Shown: piece by piece, positions 53,006-61,362 of the stretch
How positions within the stretch are numbered: the stretch's first letter is position 1
Layout: each line of letters starts with the position of its first letter
Assembly: GCF_017813355.1 (NCBI RefSeq)
Contig: NZ_JAGIYZ010000008.1
Location: 121,808-185,807, forward strand
Source of the DNA: Roseomonas nitratireducens
GTDB lineage: Bacteria > Pseudomonadota > Alphaproteobacteria > Acetobacterales > Acetobacteraceae
DNA length: 64,000 nucleotides
Direction of reading: 5' to 3'
Program-made: the position numbers and the translations under genes
The notes under the pieces: generated by a model
The model's input: the letters and a program-made list of their open reading frames with translations, nothing else
What the model was told of the DNA's origin: nothing
Databases searched by the model: none

Positions 53006-53575
53006 ATGGACTCCCACCCCCCGACCGACGCCCGCACCCGCATCCTCGACGCCGTCGAGAGCATCGTGCTCGCCCGCGGCGTGGGCGGCCTCACCCTCGA
53101 CGCCGCGGCGAAGGAAGCCGGTGTCTCCAAGGGCGGGCTGCTCTATCATTTCGGCTCCAAGGAAGCCCTGCTGACCGGCGTGATGGAGCGGCTCTCCGTC
53201 TTTGTTGCCGCCGAGTTCGAGGCGAATGTCGCCCGCCAGCCCGCGGGCCCCGGCCGCGTCGCCCGCGCCTTCATCGCCTGGGCCTTCGGGGAGGCCGACT
53301 GCTCCCCCGGCCACGACCACCACGACCGCGCCGCGGCCGTCTTCCTCGCCGCCTTCCACCACGACCCGGCGCTGCTCGACCCGATGCGCGCCCAGATCGG
53401 GCGGATGAAGGAGATGCTGCTGAACGACGGCATCCCGCACGGCGCGGCGATGATCGTCATGACGGCCACGGACGGGCTGTTCATGGCCCATCTCTTCGGC
53501 CTCTACCGCCCGACCGAGGCCGATATCCGCGCCCTGCGCGCCAGCCTCGACGCGCTGCTGGAGGCACGCGCATGA
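53006..53575 (+). CDS. TetR/AcrR-family transcriptional repressor
   Basis: This roughly 189-residue regulator has an N-terminal TetR HTH (TRILDAVESIVLARGVGG ... GVSKGGLLYHFGSKEALL). The TetR_C-like ligand domain contains SPGHDHHDRAAAVFLAAFHHDP, where the His-rich stretch may bind metal or ligand. An earlier in-frame ATG at 52994 overlaps the predicted -10 box, so 53006 is preferred and the message would be nearly leaderless. The stop overlaps the HlyD-like gene start, so it is the first gene of the export operon. Confidence 0.9.
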   Translation: MDSHPPTDARTRILDAVESIVLARGVGGLTLDAAAKEAGVSKGGLLYHFGSKEALLTGVMERLSVFVAAEFEANVARQPAGPGRVARAFIAWAFGEADCSPGHDHHDRAAAVFLAAFHHDPALLDPMRAQIGRMKEMLLNDGIPHGAAMIVMTATDGLFMAHLFGLYRPTEADIRALRASLDALLEARA

Positions 53576-54615
53576 CCGGCCGCGCGCGCCTCCTGCTCGG
53601 CCTGGCCGCGCTGGCGCTGGCCGGCGGCGGATACGCCTTCCTCGCCAACGGCTCCGCCCAGCAGGCCGCGCCCGCGCCCGCCGCCGCGGCCCCCGCCACG
53701 CCGGTCGGCGTCGGCGCGCTCGGCCGCGTCGAGCCCGCCTCCCGCATCCGCCGCCTGACCCAGCCGGGCGGCATGGCCGTGACCCGGCTCGACCGCCTGC
53801 TCGTCGCCGAGGGCGACCGGGTCGAGCACGGCCAGCTCCTCGCCGAATTCGCCGACGCGGCGCAGAAGGACGCCGCCGTCGCCCAGGCGCGCGCCACCGT
53901 CGCGGAAGCCGAGGCGAGCCTCGCCCGCATCCGCGCCGCCGGCCGTCCGACCGAGATCGAGGCGCAGCGCGCCCGCATCGCCGCCCTCGTCGCGCAGCAG
54001 GAACTCGCGGCGCGCGAGGCCGAGCGGTCCGAACGCCTGGTGCCGACCGGCGCCGGCGCCGTCGCGGCGGCCGACCGCAACCGCGCCCTGGCCGTGCGGC
54101 TCGCCGCCGAACTCCGCCAGGCGGAGGCGGAACTCGACAGCCTGCTCTCCTCCCGCCCCGAGGACATCGCGCTGGCCGAGGCGCGCCTCGCTGCCGCGCG
54201 CGCCGCGCAGGCCAAGGCGGAAGCGGATGCCGAGCTCTCCCGCGTCCGCGCGCCCTTTGCCGGCACCATCCTGCGCGTCATCGCCCTGCCGGGCGACCAG
54301 GTCGGCAATGACGGGCTGATGGAGATCGGCGACCTGTCCCGCATGATCATCGTCGCCGATGTCTACGAGACCGACCTGCCACGCCTGCGCGAAGGCGCGC
54401 GGGCCGAGATCGTCGTCCCCGGCGAGCCCCGCCGCTTCGAGGCGACGGTCGGCCAGATCGGCTGGACCGTCCGCCGCCAGACCCAGGCGAACACCGACCC
54501 GGTCGCGGCGGTGGATAGCCGGACGGTCGAGGTGCGTTTGCTGCTGGACGAAGCCGGCAGCGCGGCGCTGCGCCGCCGGTCCAACATGCAGGTGCAGGTG
54601 GCGATCCGGCCATGA
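53572..54615 (+). CDS. HlyD/DevB-family periplasmic adaptor
   Basis: This 347-residue membrane-fusion protein has an N-terminal anchor (residues 6-24), a Pro/Ala linker and a lipoyl half-motif around VEPASRIRRLTQPGG. A long Ala/Glu/Arg coiled coil over about residues 90-220 follows, then a beta-barrel with SRVRAPFAGTILRVIALPGDQV and ARAEIVVPGEPRRFEATVGQI. It connects the inner-membrane exporter to an outer-membrane channel such as TolC. It is the DevB partner of the permease and ATPase that follow. Confidence 0.88.
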   Translation: MTGRARLLLGLAALALAGGGYAFLANGSAQQAAPAPAAAAPATPVGVGALGRVEPASRIRRLTQPGGMAVTRLDRLLVAEGDRVEHGQLLAEFADAAQKDAAVAQARATVAEAEASLARIRAAGRPTEIEAQRARIAALVAQQELAAREAERSERLVPTGAGAVAAADRNRALAVRLAAELRQAEAELDSLLSSRPEDIALAEARLAAARAAQAKAEADAELSRVRAPFAGTILRVIALPGDQVGNDGLMEIGDLSRMIIVADVYETDLPRLREGARAEIVVPGEPRRFEATVGQIGWTVRRQTQANTDPVAAVDSRTVEVRLLLDEAGSAALRRRSNMQVQVAIRP

Positions 54616-55886
54616 ACGCGATCAGCAAGGCGCCGCTGCTGCCATGGGCGCCGGAACGCACCGGCGAAGCCGCCAGCGAGCCGGCCATGCCGTCACCCAA
54701 GCCCGCGGCCGGGCCGCGCCCGCTCGCCGCGCTGCTGCTGCCGCTCCGCCTCGCCTGGCGGCAATTGCGCGCCGAACGCGCGCGCCTGTTCTCCGCCATG
54801 GCGGGGGTGATGTTCGCAGCCGTGCTGGTGTTCATGCAGCTGGGCTTCCGCTCCGCGCTGTTCGACAGCGCGACGCGCCTTCTCGCGGCGATGGAAGCCG
54901 AGCTGTTCCTGATGAACCCGCTCACCACCGCGTCCTTCCGGCCGGAACCGCTGCCGCGCATCCGCGCGCACCAGGCGCTCGCCCTGCCGGAAGTGGCGCA
55001 GGCCGTGCCCGTCTACCTCGCGCAGACCACCTGGCGGAATCCCGAGGACGGATCCCGCCGCGCCATCCAGATGATCGGCTTCGACATCGAGGCCGGCGCG
55101 GTGCATTTCGAAGGCCTCGACGCCATCGCACCCGCGCTGCGCCGGATCGACGCGGTCGGCTTCGACGCGCGGTCCCGTCCCGAATTCGGCGACGTCGCGC
55201 GGCTGTTCGGCGAACGCGGGCCCTTCGAGGTGCAGGTCGGCAACCGCATGGTCGACGTGGTGGGCCTCGTGTCCATCGGCCCGTCCTTCGGCGCGGACGG
55301 CAACCTCGTGATGAACGAGGTGAACTTCCGCCGCATGGTGCGCGAACGCCACCCGAGCAACACCGACCTCGTCGCGATCCGCCTCGCCCCCGGCACGGAT
55401 GTGGCCGCCGCGCAGGCGCGCCTGCGGGAGATCCTGCCGCGCGACGTCGTCGTCCTCACCCACGCGCAGCTCGTCGCGCATGAACGCAACTACTGGGAAA
55501 CGGCGACGCCGATCGGCTTCATCTTCGCCTTCGGCTCCGTCATGGGCCTGATCGTGGGGATGGTGATCGTCTACCAGATCCTGTTCAGCGACATCGCCAA
55601 CCACCTGCGCGAATACGCGACGCTGAAGGCGATCGGCTATTCCAACTTCTACCTCGCGCGCGTGGTCATGGCCGCGGCGCTGATCCTCGCCATCATCGGC
55701 TTCCTGCCGGGCGCGGCGCTGTGCATCTGGCTCTACGACGTCGTCGCATCGGCGACCTTCCTGCCACTGGCCATGACACCCGAGCGGGCGATCATGGTGT
55801 TCGGGCTGATCTTCGGCATGTGCGCGACCGCGGGCCTGCTGGCGATGCGCAAGCTGCGCGACGCCAGCCCGGCGGACATGTTCTGA
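54612..55886 (+). CDS. DevC-like ABC exporter permease
   Basis: This 424-residue inner-membrane protein of the FtsX/MacB-like DevC type has one membrane helix near residue 65 ([22 protein letters not shown]). A large periplasmic domain follows, then three C-terminal helices from about 300 on ([31 protein letters not shown]). [19 protein letters not shown] is the typical FtsX motif. It has an unusually long, Pro/Ala-rich N-terminal tail of 45 residues. It overlaps the adaptor gene by ATGA. Confidence 0.9.
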   Translation: MNAISKAPLLPWAPERTGEAASEPAMPSPKPAAGPRPLAALLLPLRLAWRQLRAERARLFSAMAGVMFAAVLVFMQLGFRSALFDSATRLLAAMEAELFLMNPLTTASFRPEPLPRIRAHQALALPEVAQAVPVYLAQTTWRNPEDGSRRAIQMIGFDIEAGAVHFEGLDAIAPALRRIDAVGFDARSRPEFGDVARLFGERGPFEVQVGNRMVDVVGLVSIGPSFGADGNLVMNEVNFRRMVRERHPSNTDLVAIRLAPGTDVAAAQARLREILPRDVVVLTHAQLVAHERNYWETATPIGFIFAFGSVMGLIVGMVIVYQILFSDIANHLREYATLKAIGYSNFYLARVVMAAALILAIIGFLPGAALCIWLYDVVASATFLPLAMTPERAIMVFGLIFGMCATAGLLAMRKLRDASPADMF

Positions 55887-55907
55887 TGCGGTTGGTCTTG
55901 GTGTGTC

Positions 55908-56122
55908 CCGGAGAGGGGCGCCGCCCCTCTCCGGACCTCTCCCCGCCAAGGGCCGAAAGGCCCTTGGAACCCGATACATGGGCGGCCGGAGGGAGGGGCA
56001 TGGCGCGCGCGCCGAGCCCGAAGGCCGCACGGCGCCCCTCCCTCCGACCGCCCATCTCACGGTGTCCAGAGGCCTTTCGGCCTCTGGCGGGAGGGGGTCC
56101 GGGGAGGGCAGCGCCCTCCCCG
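55908..56122. repeat. Large inverted repeat of two R3 units inside the dev operon
   Basis: The left arm has palindrome CCGGAGAGGGGCG/CGCCCCTCTCCGG (55908-55934), then GAAA-loop hairpin CCAAGGGCC/GGCCCTTGG (55946-55967), then 55978-55999. The right arm mirrors it: 56034-56055 pairs with 55978-55999 with one mismatch, TTTC-loop hairpin CCAGAGGCC/GGCCTCTGG (56066-56087), and CGGGGAGGGC/GCCCTCCCCG (56100-56122). The two arms are inverted copies of one unit of about 95 bases around a 34-base centre. It separates the DevC-like and DevA-like genes by 250 bases. Confidence 0.88.
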
Positions 56123-56136
56123 ACGCAGCCCCGCCC

Positions 56137-56823
56137 ATGACCGACCCCATCCGCATCGCCGGCCTCGGCTACGCCTATGGCGAGGGCGAGTTGCGCCGTC
56201 CCGTGTTGCGCGACGTCTCGCTCTCCGTGCATGCCGGGGAGGTGGTGTTGCTCACCGGCCCCTCGGGGTCCGGCAAGACGACGCTGCTGACGCTGATCGG
56301 CGCCTTGCGCGCGATGCAGGAGGGCTCCTGCCAGGTGCTGGGGCGTGAGTTGCTGGGCGCGACGGAGCGGGACCGCGTGCGGCTGCGCCGGTCCATCGGC
56401 TTCATCTTCCAGAACCACAACCTGCTGGGCTTCCTGACGGCGCGGCAGAACGTGGCCATGGCGCTCGAGATCGATGCCGCGCTGCCCGAGCGCGAAAGGC
56501 TCGAGCGCGCGGGGGAGATGCTGCGCGCGGTCGGTCTCGCGGGGCATGAGGACAAGGTGCCGGCGAAACTGTCCGGCGGTCAGCGCCAGCGCGTGGCGAT
56601 CGCGCGCGCGCTGGTCGCGGGCCCCGGGCTGGTGCTGGCGGACGAACCGACCGCCGCGCTCGACAAGGTCTCGGGCGCGGAGGTCGCGCACCTGCTGCGC
56701 GACATGGCGAAGTCGCGCGGCACGCCGATCCTGATGGTCACGCACGACCCGCGCATCCTGGACATCGCCGACCGCGTGGTGGCGATGGAGGATGGCCGAA
56801 TCGTGGAGCCCGCGGCGGCCTGA
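56137..56823 (+). CDS. DevA-like ABC exporter ATPase
   Basis: This 228-residue ATPase of the MacB/LolD/DevA branch has Walker [13 protein letters not shown]-loop [11 protein letters not shown], signature [15 protein letters not shown], Walker [13 protein letters not shown] and switch VTHDPRI. With the upstream adaptor and permease it forms a DevBCA-type exporter, known from glycolipid export in cyanobacteria; the cargo here is unknown. No ribosome site precedes the ATG, which follows the large inverted repeat. The frame is open upstream through the repeat, but that stretch is not protein-like. Confidence 0.9.
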   Translation: MTDPIRIAGLGYAYGEGELRRPVLRDVSLSVHAGEVVLLTGPSGSGKTTLLTLIGALRAMQEGSCQVLGRELLGATERDRVRLRRSIGFIFQNHNLLGFLTARQNVAMALEIDAALPERERLERAGEMLRAVGLAGHEDKVPAKLSGGQRQRVAIARALVAGPGLVLADEPTAALDKVSGAEVAHLLRDMAKSRGTPILMVTHDPRILDIADRVVAMEDGRIVEPAAA

Positions 56824-56874
56824 GCCGCCCGAGGCCGCCAGGGCGCCGCCCCGGCGCTGGCAGCAAAGACAGCG

Positions 56875-57131
56875 GATCGAGGCCAAGCCTCGATCCGGGA
56901 GCGCGAACGCGCGACCGCGCCCAACCCGTCAGCCTCGCCGGGTGCGCCCGTTCGCGGCGCGCAAGCCCAGCGCGCGGAGCGCGCGCCCGGCGCTTGAGGG
57001 CAGGCAAACTGCTCGATCCGGGAGCGCGAACGCGCGACCGCGCCCAGCCCGTCAGCCGCGCCGGGCGCACCCGTTCACGGCGCGAAGGCAAGGCGGCCGG
57101 ACGGCCGCCGCCCGCCGTCCGAGGGTCAATC
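56875..57131. repeat. Tandem repeat units between convergent genes (family R1, locus 2, inverted)
   Basis: On the minus strand, two units run from about 57131 to 57005 and from about 57000 to 56875. The first opens TTGACCCTCGGACGGCGGGC, matching the unit start at 26771 and 26911. Shared cores include CGGCTGACGGGCTGGGCGCG and GGTCGCGCGTTCGCGCTC. The distal unit ends in the hairpin GGATCGAGGC/GCCTCGATCC (56875-56897). It lies between the DevA-like gene end and the end of the convergent hypothetical gene. Nothing else is seen in this 334-base gap. Confidence 0.8.
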
Positions 57132-57157
57132 CAAGACTCCGGCCGAGGGCCCGCGAA

Positions 57158-58357
57158 TCACTCGCTGCTGGTCACCGCCGGCGCCAGCGCCGCCACCTTG
57201 CAGGCCGGGTGGGACGGGTTGCGGAAGCGCAGTTCGCCATCCGCGGCCGCGTCGGGCGGGGCCATGCCGAACATCTCCATGCGCGACGCGCAGGCCGCGG
57301 CGACCACGCGCCGTCCCGCGGGCTCGGTCAGGAAGCGGCGCACCGCGCCTTCCAGTTCCAGCGTCTCCCGCAGCAGGCGCCATTCGGAGCGTTCGAGATC
57401 CTCCACGAAGACCGAGAGGATGCCCGGCGCGCTGCCCGTCAGCCGCGATTCGGCGGCGAGCCGCATGCGCGCCGTGACGGCCTGCGCCACCGCGTTCTCC
57501 CGCCCCGCGCGGGCGGCCATGACGAAGACGCTGCCGCCGGCCGGGTCGGCGGTGACCGCCAGGTGGGCTTCCGGCCCGAACTGTTCGCGCAGCCGCTGCG
57601 GCAGGCCGGCCCCGGCCTGCGCGCCGGCCAGCACCAGCGGGTCGAGCTTCAGCACCGCGTCGGCGCTCGCATCCTGGCGCTTCTCGGCCGCCAGCAGCGC
57701 CATGATGCGCGCTTCCAGCGCGGCCGCCTTGTCCGGCCCGTCCAGCCCCTCGGGCAGCGTCATCTTCAGCAGGTAGCGGCCGGGATGGGCGGCGAGCCAG
57801 GTCTGCAGCTCCGGGTTCACGCGATCGACCAGCGCGCACCAGTCGCCGCGATGCACCGGCCGGCCGTCCTCGGCCGAGACGGTCTCGCAGGCGAGTTCCG
57901 CCGTCACGCCGTCCCGCGTCAGGCGCAGGTCGTAGGGCGCTTCCTCGGCCAGGCCGGCGAAGGTCACCTCGAAGCCGCGGGCGCGGTGCAGGGCGGCGGT
58001 GCGCAGCAGGTGGAACAGCGGGATCAGCGTCGCCTCGCCGGTCAGGCCTTCCAGCAGCAGGGCGCGCAGCCGGGCGCGCGGCGCTTCGGGCAGGGTGCGG
58101 GCGAGCCGGACCGCTTCCTGCGCGAAGGCGAGCACGCGGCGTTCCGGCGTGCCGAGCTTCGCGGCGGCCTTCGGGTCGGCGGCGCGGGCAAGGACGAATT
58201 CCAGCGCGTGGCGTTGCTGCGCGGCGCGGCCCGACAGGGGGCCCGATTGCGCGCGCCGCGTCAGGTCCGCCAGCCGCGACGTCCAGGCACGACCGCCCAC
58301 GAGGCGCACGAAGGCGGCGGGCACGGAGGCATCGGCACGGGGATCGGCGATCGGCAT
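57158..58357 (-). CDS. Hypothetical protein, possibly nuclease-like
   Basis: I do not recognise a family for this 399-residue protein. It has a helical N-terminal half with basic surfaces. In the middle is a strand-rich block, GFEVTFAGLAEEAPYDLRLTRDG followed by VTAELACETVS. The order Asp, then Glu-x-x-Glu across two strands, could be a PD-(D/E)XK-like core, but this is weak. The C-terminal part has GSVFVMAARAGREN and LEGAVRRFL. No signal peptide or membrane segment. Codon use is ordinary, and it appears monocistronic. Confidence 0.6.
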   Translation of the reverse strand: MPIADPRADASVPAAFVRLVGGRAWTSRLADLTRRAQSGPLSGRAAQQRHALEFVLARAADPKAAAKLGTPERRVLAFAQEAVRLARTLPEAPRARLRALLLEGLTGEATLIPLFHLLRTAALHRARGFEVTFAGLAEEAPYDLRLTRDGVTAELACETVSAEDGRPVHRGDWCALVDRVNPELQTWLAAHPGRYLLKMTLPEGLDGPDKAAALEARIMALLAAEKRQDASADAVLKLDPLVLAGAQAGAGLPQRLREQFGPEAHLAVTADPAGGSVFVMAARAGRENAVAQAVTARMRLAAESRLTGSAPGILSVFVEDLERSEWRLLRETLELEGAVRRFLTEPAGRRVVAAACASRMEMFGMAPPDAAADGELRFRNPSHPACKVAALAPAVTSSE

Positions 58358-58560
58358 GGCGCACCCTTCGGATGGGCTTCCCCGCGGCGCGGGGCAGCAT
58401 GGCGGCCGCGCGCGAAGGCGCGCGGGGACGGCGAATTCTCGTGCCTTAGCCCACCCCCGGTCGCGCGCTTCCGGCGGAAGCGCCTGCGACGGGCCCGGTC
58501 TTGATGCCGGTCAATGCCTAGGTAGCCCCTTGCCGGGGGGTCGCGTCAAGCGCGCGGGCG

Positions 58561-58577
58561 CCTATTGTGGCAATAGG
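58561..58577. promoter_or_regulatory. Dyad upstream of the Gp5-like gene
   Basis: CCTATTG-TGG-CAATAGG is a perfect 7-bp inverted repeat with a three-base centre. It lies 21-37 bases before the ATG at 58598, in an AT-richer spot. It could be an operator or an RNA hairpin just ahead of the ribosome site. Confidence 0.4.
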
Positions 58578-58597
58578 CAAGGGAATGGAGACGCGCC

Positions 58598-58840
58598 ATG
58601 GCGAACAGATACTACGGCCTTTATCGCGGCATGTGCGTGGACAATCTCGATCCGATCGCGATGGGCCGCGTCATGGTCCAAGTGCCCAGCGTGCTGGGCG
58701 ACGAAACCTTCTGGGCCATGCCCTGCCGGCCGCTCGGCGCCCCGGCGGGCGCGCCCCCGCCGGTGGGCGGCCATGTCTGGATCATGTTCGAGAACGGCGA
58801 TCCCCAGATGCCCGTCGCGATGGGCACCTATCCGGGCTGA
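58598..58840 (+). CDS. Orphan Gp5/baseplate-V-type OB-fold protein
   Basis: This 80-residue protein matches the small OB-fold baseplate spike domain of phage and contractile injection systems. The pattern is YYGLYRGMCVDNLDPIAMGRV, MVQVPSVLGDETFWAMPCRP, PPPVGGHVWIMFENGDPQMPV and MGTYPG. Normally it is encoded among tail, tube or baseplate genes, with a spike or effector attached. None of these is nearby. It may be a remnant or the separate part of a system elsewhere. A GGAATGGAG ribosome site precedes the ATG. Confidence 0.8.
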   Translation: MANRYYGLYRGMCVDNLDPIAMGRVMVQVPSVLGDETFWAMPCRPLGAPAGAPPPVGGHVWIMFENGDPQMPVAMGTYPG

Positions 58841-58854
58841 CCCGCGAGATTCCC

Positions 58855-58887
58855 GCGCCGGAAAGGGTGCGGCAACCTTTCCGGCGC
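58855..58887 (+). terminator. 12-bp stem hairpin after the Gp5-like gene
   Basis: GCGCCGGAAAGG/CCTTTCCGGCGC pairs perfectly over 12 bp with a nine-base loop. It starts 15 bases past the stop and ends 12 bases before the next ATG. No T tract. It may terminate or attenuate. Confidence 0.45.
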
Positions 58888-58898
58888 AGGCTGGCGCC

Positions 58899-59231
58899 AT
58901 GCGCCGGTCCGTCCTTGCCTTCCTGCTCCTCGCGCTGCCCGCCGCGGCGCAGAGCCCGCCCGTCTGTTCCCCCGCGCGGGAAGGGCAGGTCGCCTGCATG
59001 GCGGGGAAGCTGTGCGAATGCCGCTTCGAGCGCGGCGGCCAGATGACCGGCCGGCCGGACCGCTTCGCCTGGGATTGCGGCGTGATGCGGCCCATGTGCC
59101 CGCCCGACCCGAATATCGTGGCCCCGGGCATGCCCCCCGTGGGCGGCGTGGTGGTGGAACCGCAATGGCGCGGCCAGGTCTCCCCGCAGCCTTATCCGCA
59201 GCCGCAACGTCCCCTGGCCCCGGGGCGCTGA
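58899..59231 (+). CDS. Small exported Cys/Pro-rich protein of unknown function
   Basis: This 110-residue protein has a signal peptide (MRRSVLAFLLLALPAAAQ). The mature part has six Cys in CSPAREGQVACMAGKLCECRF ... WDCGVMRPMCPPD, likely disulfide-linked in the periplasm. A Pro/Gln-rich C-terminal tail follows. I do not recognise the family. It starts just after a hairpin, 58 bases from the Gp5-like gene. Confidence 0.65.
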   Translation: MRRSVLAFLLLALPAAAQSPPVCSPAREGQVACMAGKLCECRFERGGQMTGRPDRFAWDCGVMRPMCPPDPNIVAPGMPPVGGVVVEPQWRGQVSPQPYPQPQRPLAPGR

Positions 59232-59241
59232 GGGCGCGGCG

Positions 59242-59937
59242 TCAGGCGTCCGCCAGCACCTGCCGCGCGACCGCCACGCGCCCGGCGGGCATGCCGGCGA
59301 ACAGGTCCTTCTCCGCCTCCACGATCGCCAGCCCGGCATAGCGCGCCGGCCAGATCGCCCGGCCGGATCGCTCCCAGGCCGCGCCGGCGCGCAGGAAGGG
59401 CGCGAAGGGCGGCACGTAGAGCGCCGCATCGCGCTGCTCCACGCGGAACATGTGGCGCTCCAGCAGCCGCGTCACCTGCCCGGGGGAATAGGGCTGGCCA
59501 TGGCCGAAGGGCGTGTGCTCGGCATGTGCCCAGAGCCCCCGGCGGTTCGGCGCGACCACCAGCAGCCGCCCGTCATCCTTCAGGACGCGCCAGACCTCCC
59601 GCAGCAGGCGCCTCGCGTTCTCCGCCATCTCCAGCCCGTGCACGAGCAGCACGCGGTCGAAGCAGAGGTCGGGGAAGGGCAGGCTTTCCTCCTCCGCCGC
59701 CAGCACCCCGGCCAGCCCCTTCGGCGGCGGGCCCAGATGCGCCGGCGTCAGCGCGACGCAGCGCGCGGCCTCCCCCCGCCAGAGGTCGAGATAGGGTGCT
59801 GCGTGCCCGATGCCGAGCACGGCCTGCCCGCGCAGCGATGGCCAGGTCGCGCGCAGCCGTTCGGCGACAAGGCGCGCGGCCGCGACGCCGTTTCCGGTCG
59901 CGTAGAAATTCGTCAGCCCGTGGACCTCGACGCCCAT
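59242..59937 (-). CDS. Class I SAM-dependent methyltransferase
   Basis: This 231-residue methyltransferase has the SAM-binding strand AVLGIGHAAPYLDLW (motif I, with GIGHA where most have GxGxG). LPFPDLCFDRVLLVHGLEMAENARRLLREVWRVLKDDGRLLVVAPNRRG is the usual post-motif block. The substrate is unknown. It is divergent from gloB with 71 bases between starts, an arrangement frequent in alphaproteobacteria. Confidence 0.88.
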   Translation of the reverse strand: MGVEVHGLTNFYATGNGVAAARLVAERLRATWPSLRGQAVLGIGHAAPYLDLWRGEAARCVALTPAHLGPPPKGLAGVLAAEEESLPFPDLCFDRVLLVHGLEMAENARRLLREVWRVLKDDGRLLVVAPNRRGLWAHAEHTPFGHGQPYSPGQVTRLLERHMFRVEQRDAALYVPPFAPFLRAGAAWERSGRAIWPARYAGLAIVEAEKDLFAGMPAGRVAVARQVLADA

Positions 59938-60008
59938 GCGGTGGATATAGGGGAGGCGCGCGCGCGTTGGGATGCCTGTTCGCCTTTCCACTGGAGACGC
60001 CTCGACCG

Positions 60009-60734
60009 ATGCCCATGACCGTGGCCGCCGTGCCCTGCCTGTCGGACAACTACGCCTGGCTGCTGCGCTCGCCCGACGGGCGGCTGGCCGTCTGCGACCC
60101 GGGGGAGGCCACGCCCGTCCTGGCCGCCATCGAGGCCGCCGGCGGGCCGCTCGAGGCCATCCTGCTGACCCACCACCATGGCGACCATGTCGCGGGCGTG
60201 GCCGAGATCGTCGCGCGCACCGGGGCGAAGGTGATCGGCGCGACGGCCGACGCGGCGCGGCTGCCGCCGCTCGACATCGCCGTGAAGCCGGGCGACGTCT
60301 TCGACGCCTGCGGCACGCCGGTGCGCGTGCTGGCGAGCGACGGCCACACCCGCGGCCATGTCGCCTTCCACATCCCCGACAGCGGCATCCTGCTGTGCGG
60401 CGACACGCTGTTCTCGCTCGGCTGCGGCCGCCTGCTGGAAGGCACGGCGGAGGAGATGTTCGCCAGCCTGCGCGCCATCGCCGCCCTGCCGGCCGAAACG
60501 CTGGTCTGCTGCGGCCACGAATACAGCGAGAGCAACGCCCGCTTCGCCCTGACGGTCGAGCCCGAGAACCAGGCGCTGCAGGCGCAGGCCGCGCGCATCG
60601 CCGCGCTGCGCGCGAAGGGGGAGGCGACCGTGCCGACGTCGCTCGGGGACGAACTGGCCGCCAACCCCTTCCTGCGCGCGCCGGACGTGGCCACCCTGGC
60701 GCGGATTCGCGCGGCGAAGGACACTTTCCGCTGA
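60009..60734 (+). CDS. gloB: Hydroxyacylglutathione hydrolase (glyoxalase II)
   Basis: This 241-residue metallo-beta-lactamase-fold enzyme hydrolyses S-lactoylglutathione to lactate and glutathione, completing methylglyoxal detoxification. Metal ligands: LTHHHGDHVAG, then the DGHTRGHVAF His, the Asp in LLCGDTLFSLGCGR and CGHEYSESNARFAL. The C-terminal substrate-binding helices are present. Two ATGs six bases apart at 60009 and 60015 are possible. A GST-like gene follows by 28 bases. Confidence 0.93.
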   Translation: MPMTVAAVPCLSDNYAWLLRSPDGRLAVCDPGEATPVLAAIEAAGGPLEAILLTHHHGDHVAGVAEIVARTGAKVIGATADAARLPPLDIAVKPGDVFDACGTPVRVLASDGHTRGHVAFHIPDSGILLCGDTLFSLGCGRLLEGTAEEMFASLRAIAALPAETLVCCGHEYSESNARFALTVEPENQALQAQAARIAALRAKGEATVPTSLGDELAANPFLRAPDVATLARIRAAKDTFR

Positions 60735-60762
60735 CGTCCGAGTCCCGGAGGAGAACGACCAG

Positions 60763-61362
60763 ATGAAGCTGCACTATTCCGCCGCCAGCCCCTATGTCCG
60801 GAAGGTGATGGCCTGCGCCATCGCCCGCTCGCTGGAGACGCGGATCGAGAAGGTCACCACCAACCCGCACACCAGCCCGGCCGACCTGCTGGCGTCGAAC
60901 CCGCTGTCCAAGGTGCCGGCGCTGGTCGCCGACGACGGCACGCCGGTCTTCGACAGCCCGGTGATCTGCGAATACCTCGACACGCTCGGCGACGCGCCGG
61001 CGCTCTTCCCGCCGGTGGGCAGCGCGGCGCGGCTCAAGGCGCTGATCCGCCAGGCGGCGGCCGACGGCATCCTCGATTCCGCGGTCGGCCGCCGCGGCAT
61101 GTCGCAACTGCCGCAGGACGACGGCCGCAAGGCCTACGACGCGCGGCAGAAGGGCGCGGTCGACCGCGCGCTCGCGATGCTCGAGAAGGACCCGCCCGCG
61201 GGCCTGTCCGACATCGGCGCCATCAGCGTCGCCTGCGCGCTCGGCTACCTCGACTTCCGCTTCCCGCACGAGCCGTGGCGGGACGCGCATCCGAAGCTCG
61301 CCGCCTGGTTCGCCGAGGTGTCGAAGCTGCGCCCGATCGCCGAGACCGTGCCGGTCGGCTGA
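60763..61362 (+). CDS. Glutathione S-transferase family protein
   Basis: This 199-residue GST has an N-terminal thioredoxin-like domain: MKLHYSAASPYVRKVMACAI with Ser near residue 9 as the likely catalytic residue, NPLSKVPALV with the cis-Pro, and DSPVICEYLD for glutathione gamma-Glu binding. The all-helical C-terminal domain ends around PHEPWRDAHPKLAAWF. It lies in a glutathione-linked run with gloB. An AGGAGAA site precedes it. Confidence 0.9.
   Translation: MKLHYSAASPYVRKVMACAIARSLETRIEKVTTNPHTSPADLLASNPLSKVPALVADDGTPVFDSPVICEYLDTLGDAPALFPPVGSAARLKALIRQAAADGILDSAVGRRGMSQLPQDDGRKAYDARQKGAVDRALAMLEKDPPAGLSDIGAISVACALGYLDFRFPHEPWRDAHPKLAAWFAEVSKLRPIAETVPVG

Noticed and set aside
55903..56136. 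N-terminal extension of the DevA-like ATPase across the inverted repeat
   Set aside because: The frame is open, but it encodes a low-complexity Arg/Gly/Pro stretch wholly explained by the repeat; ABC ATPases begin where ATG 56137 does.
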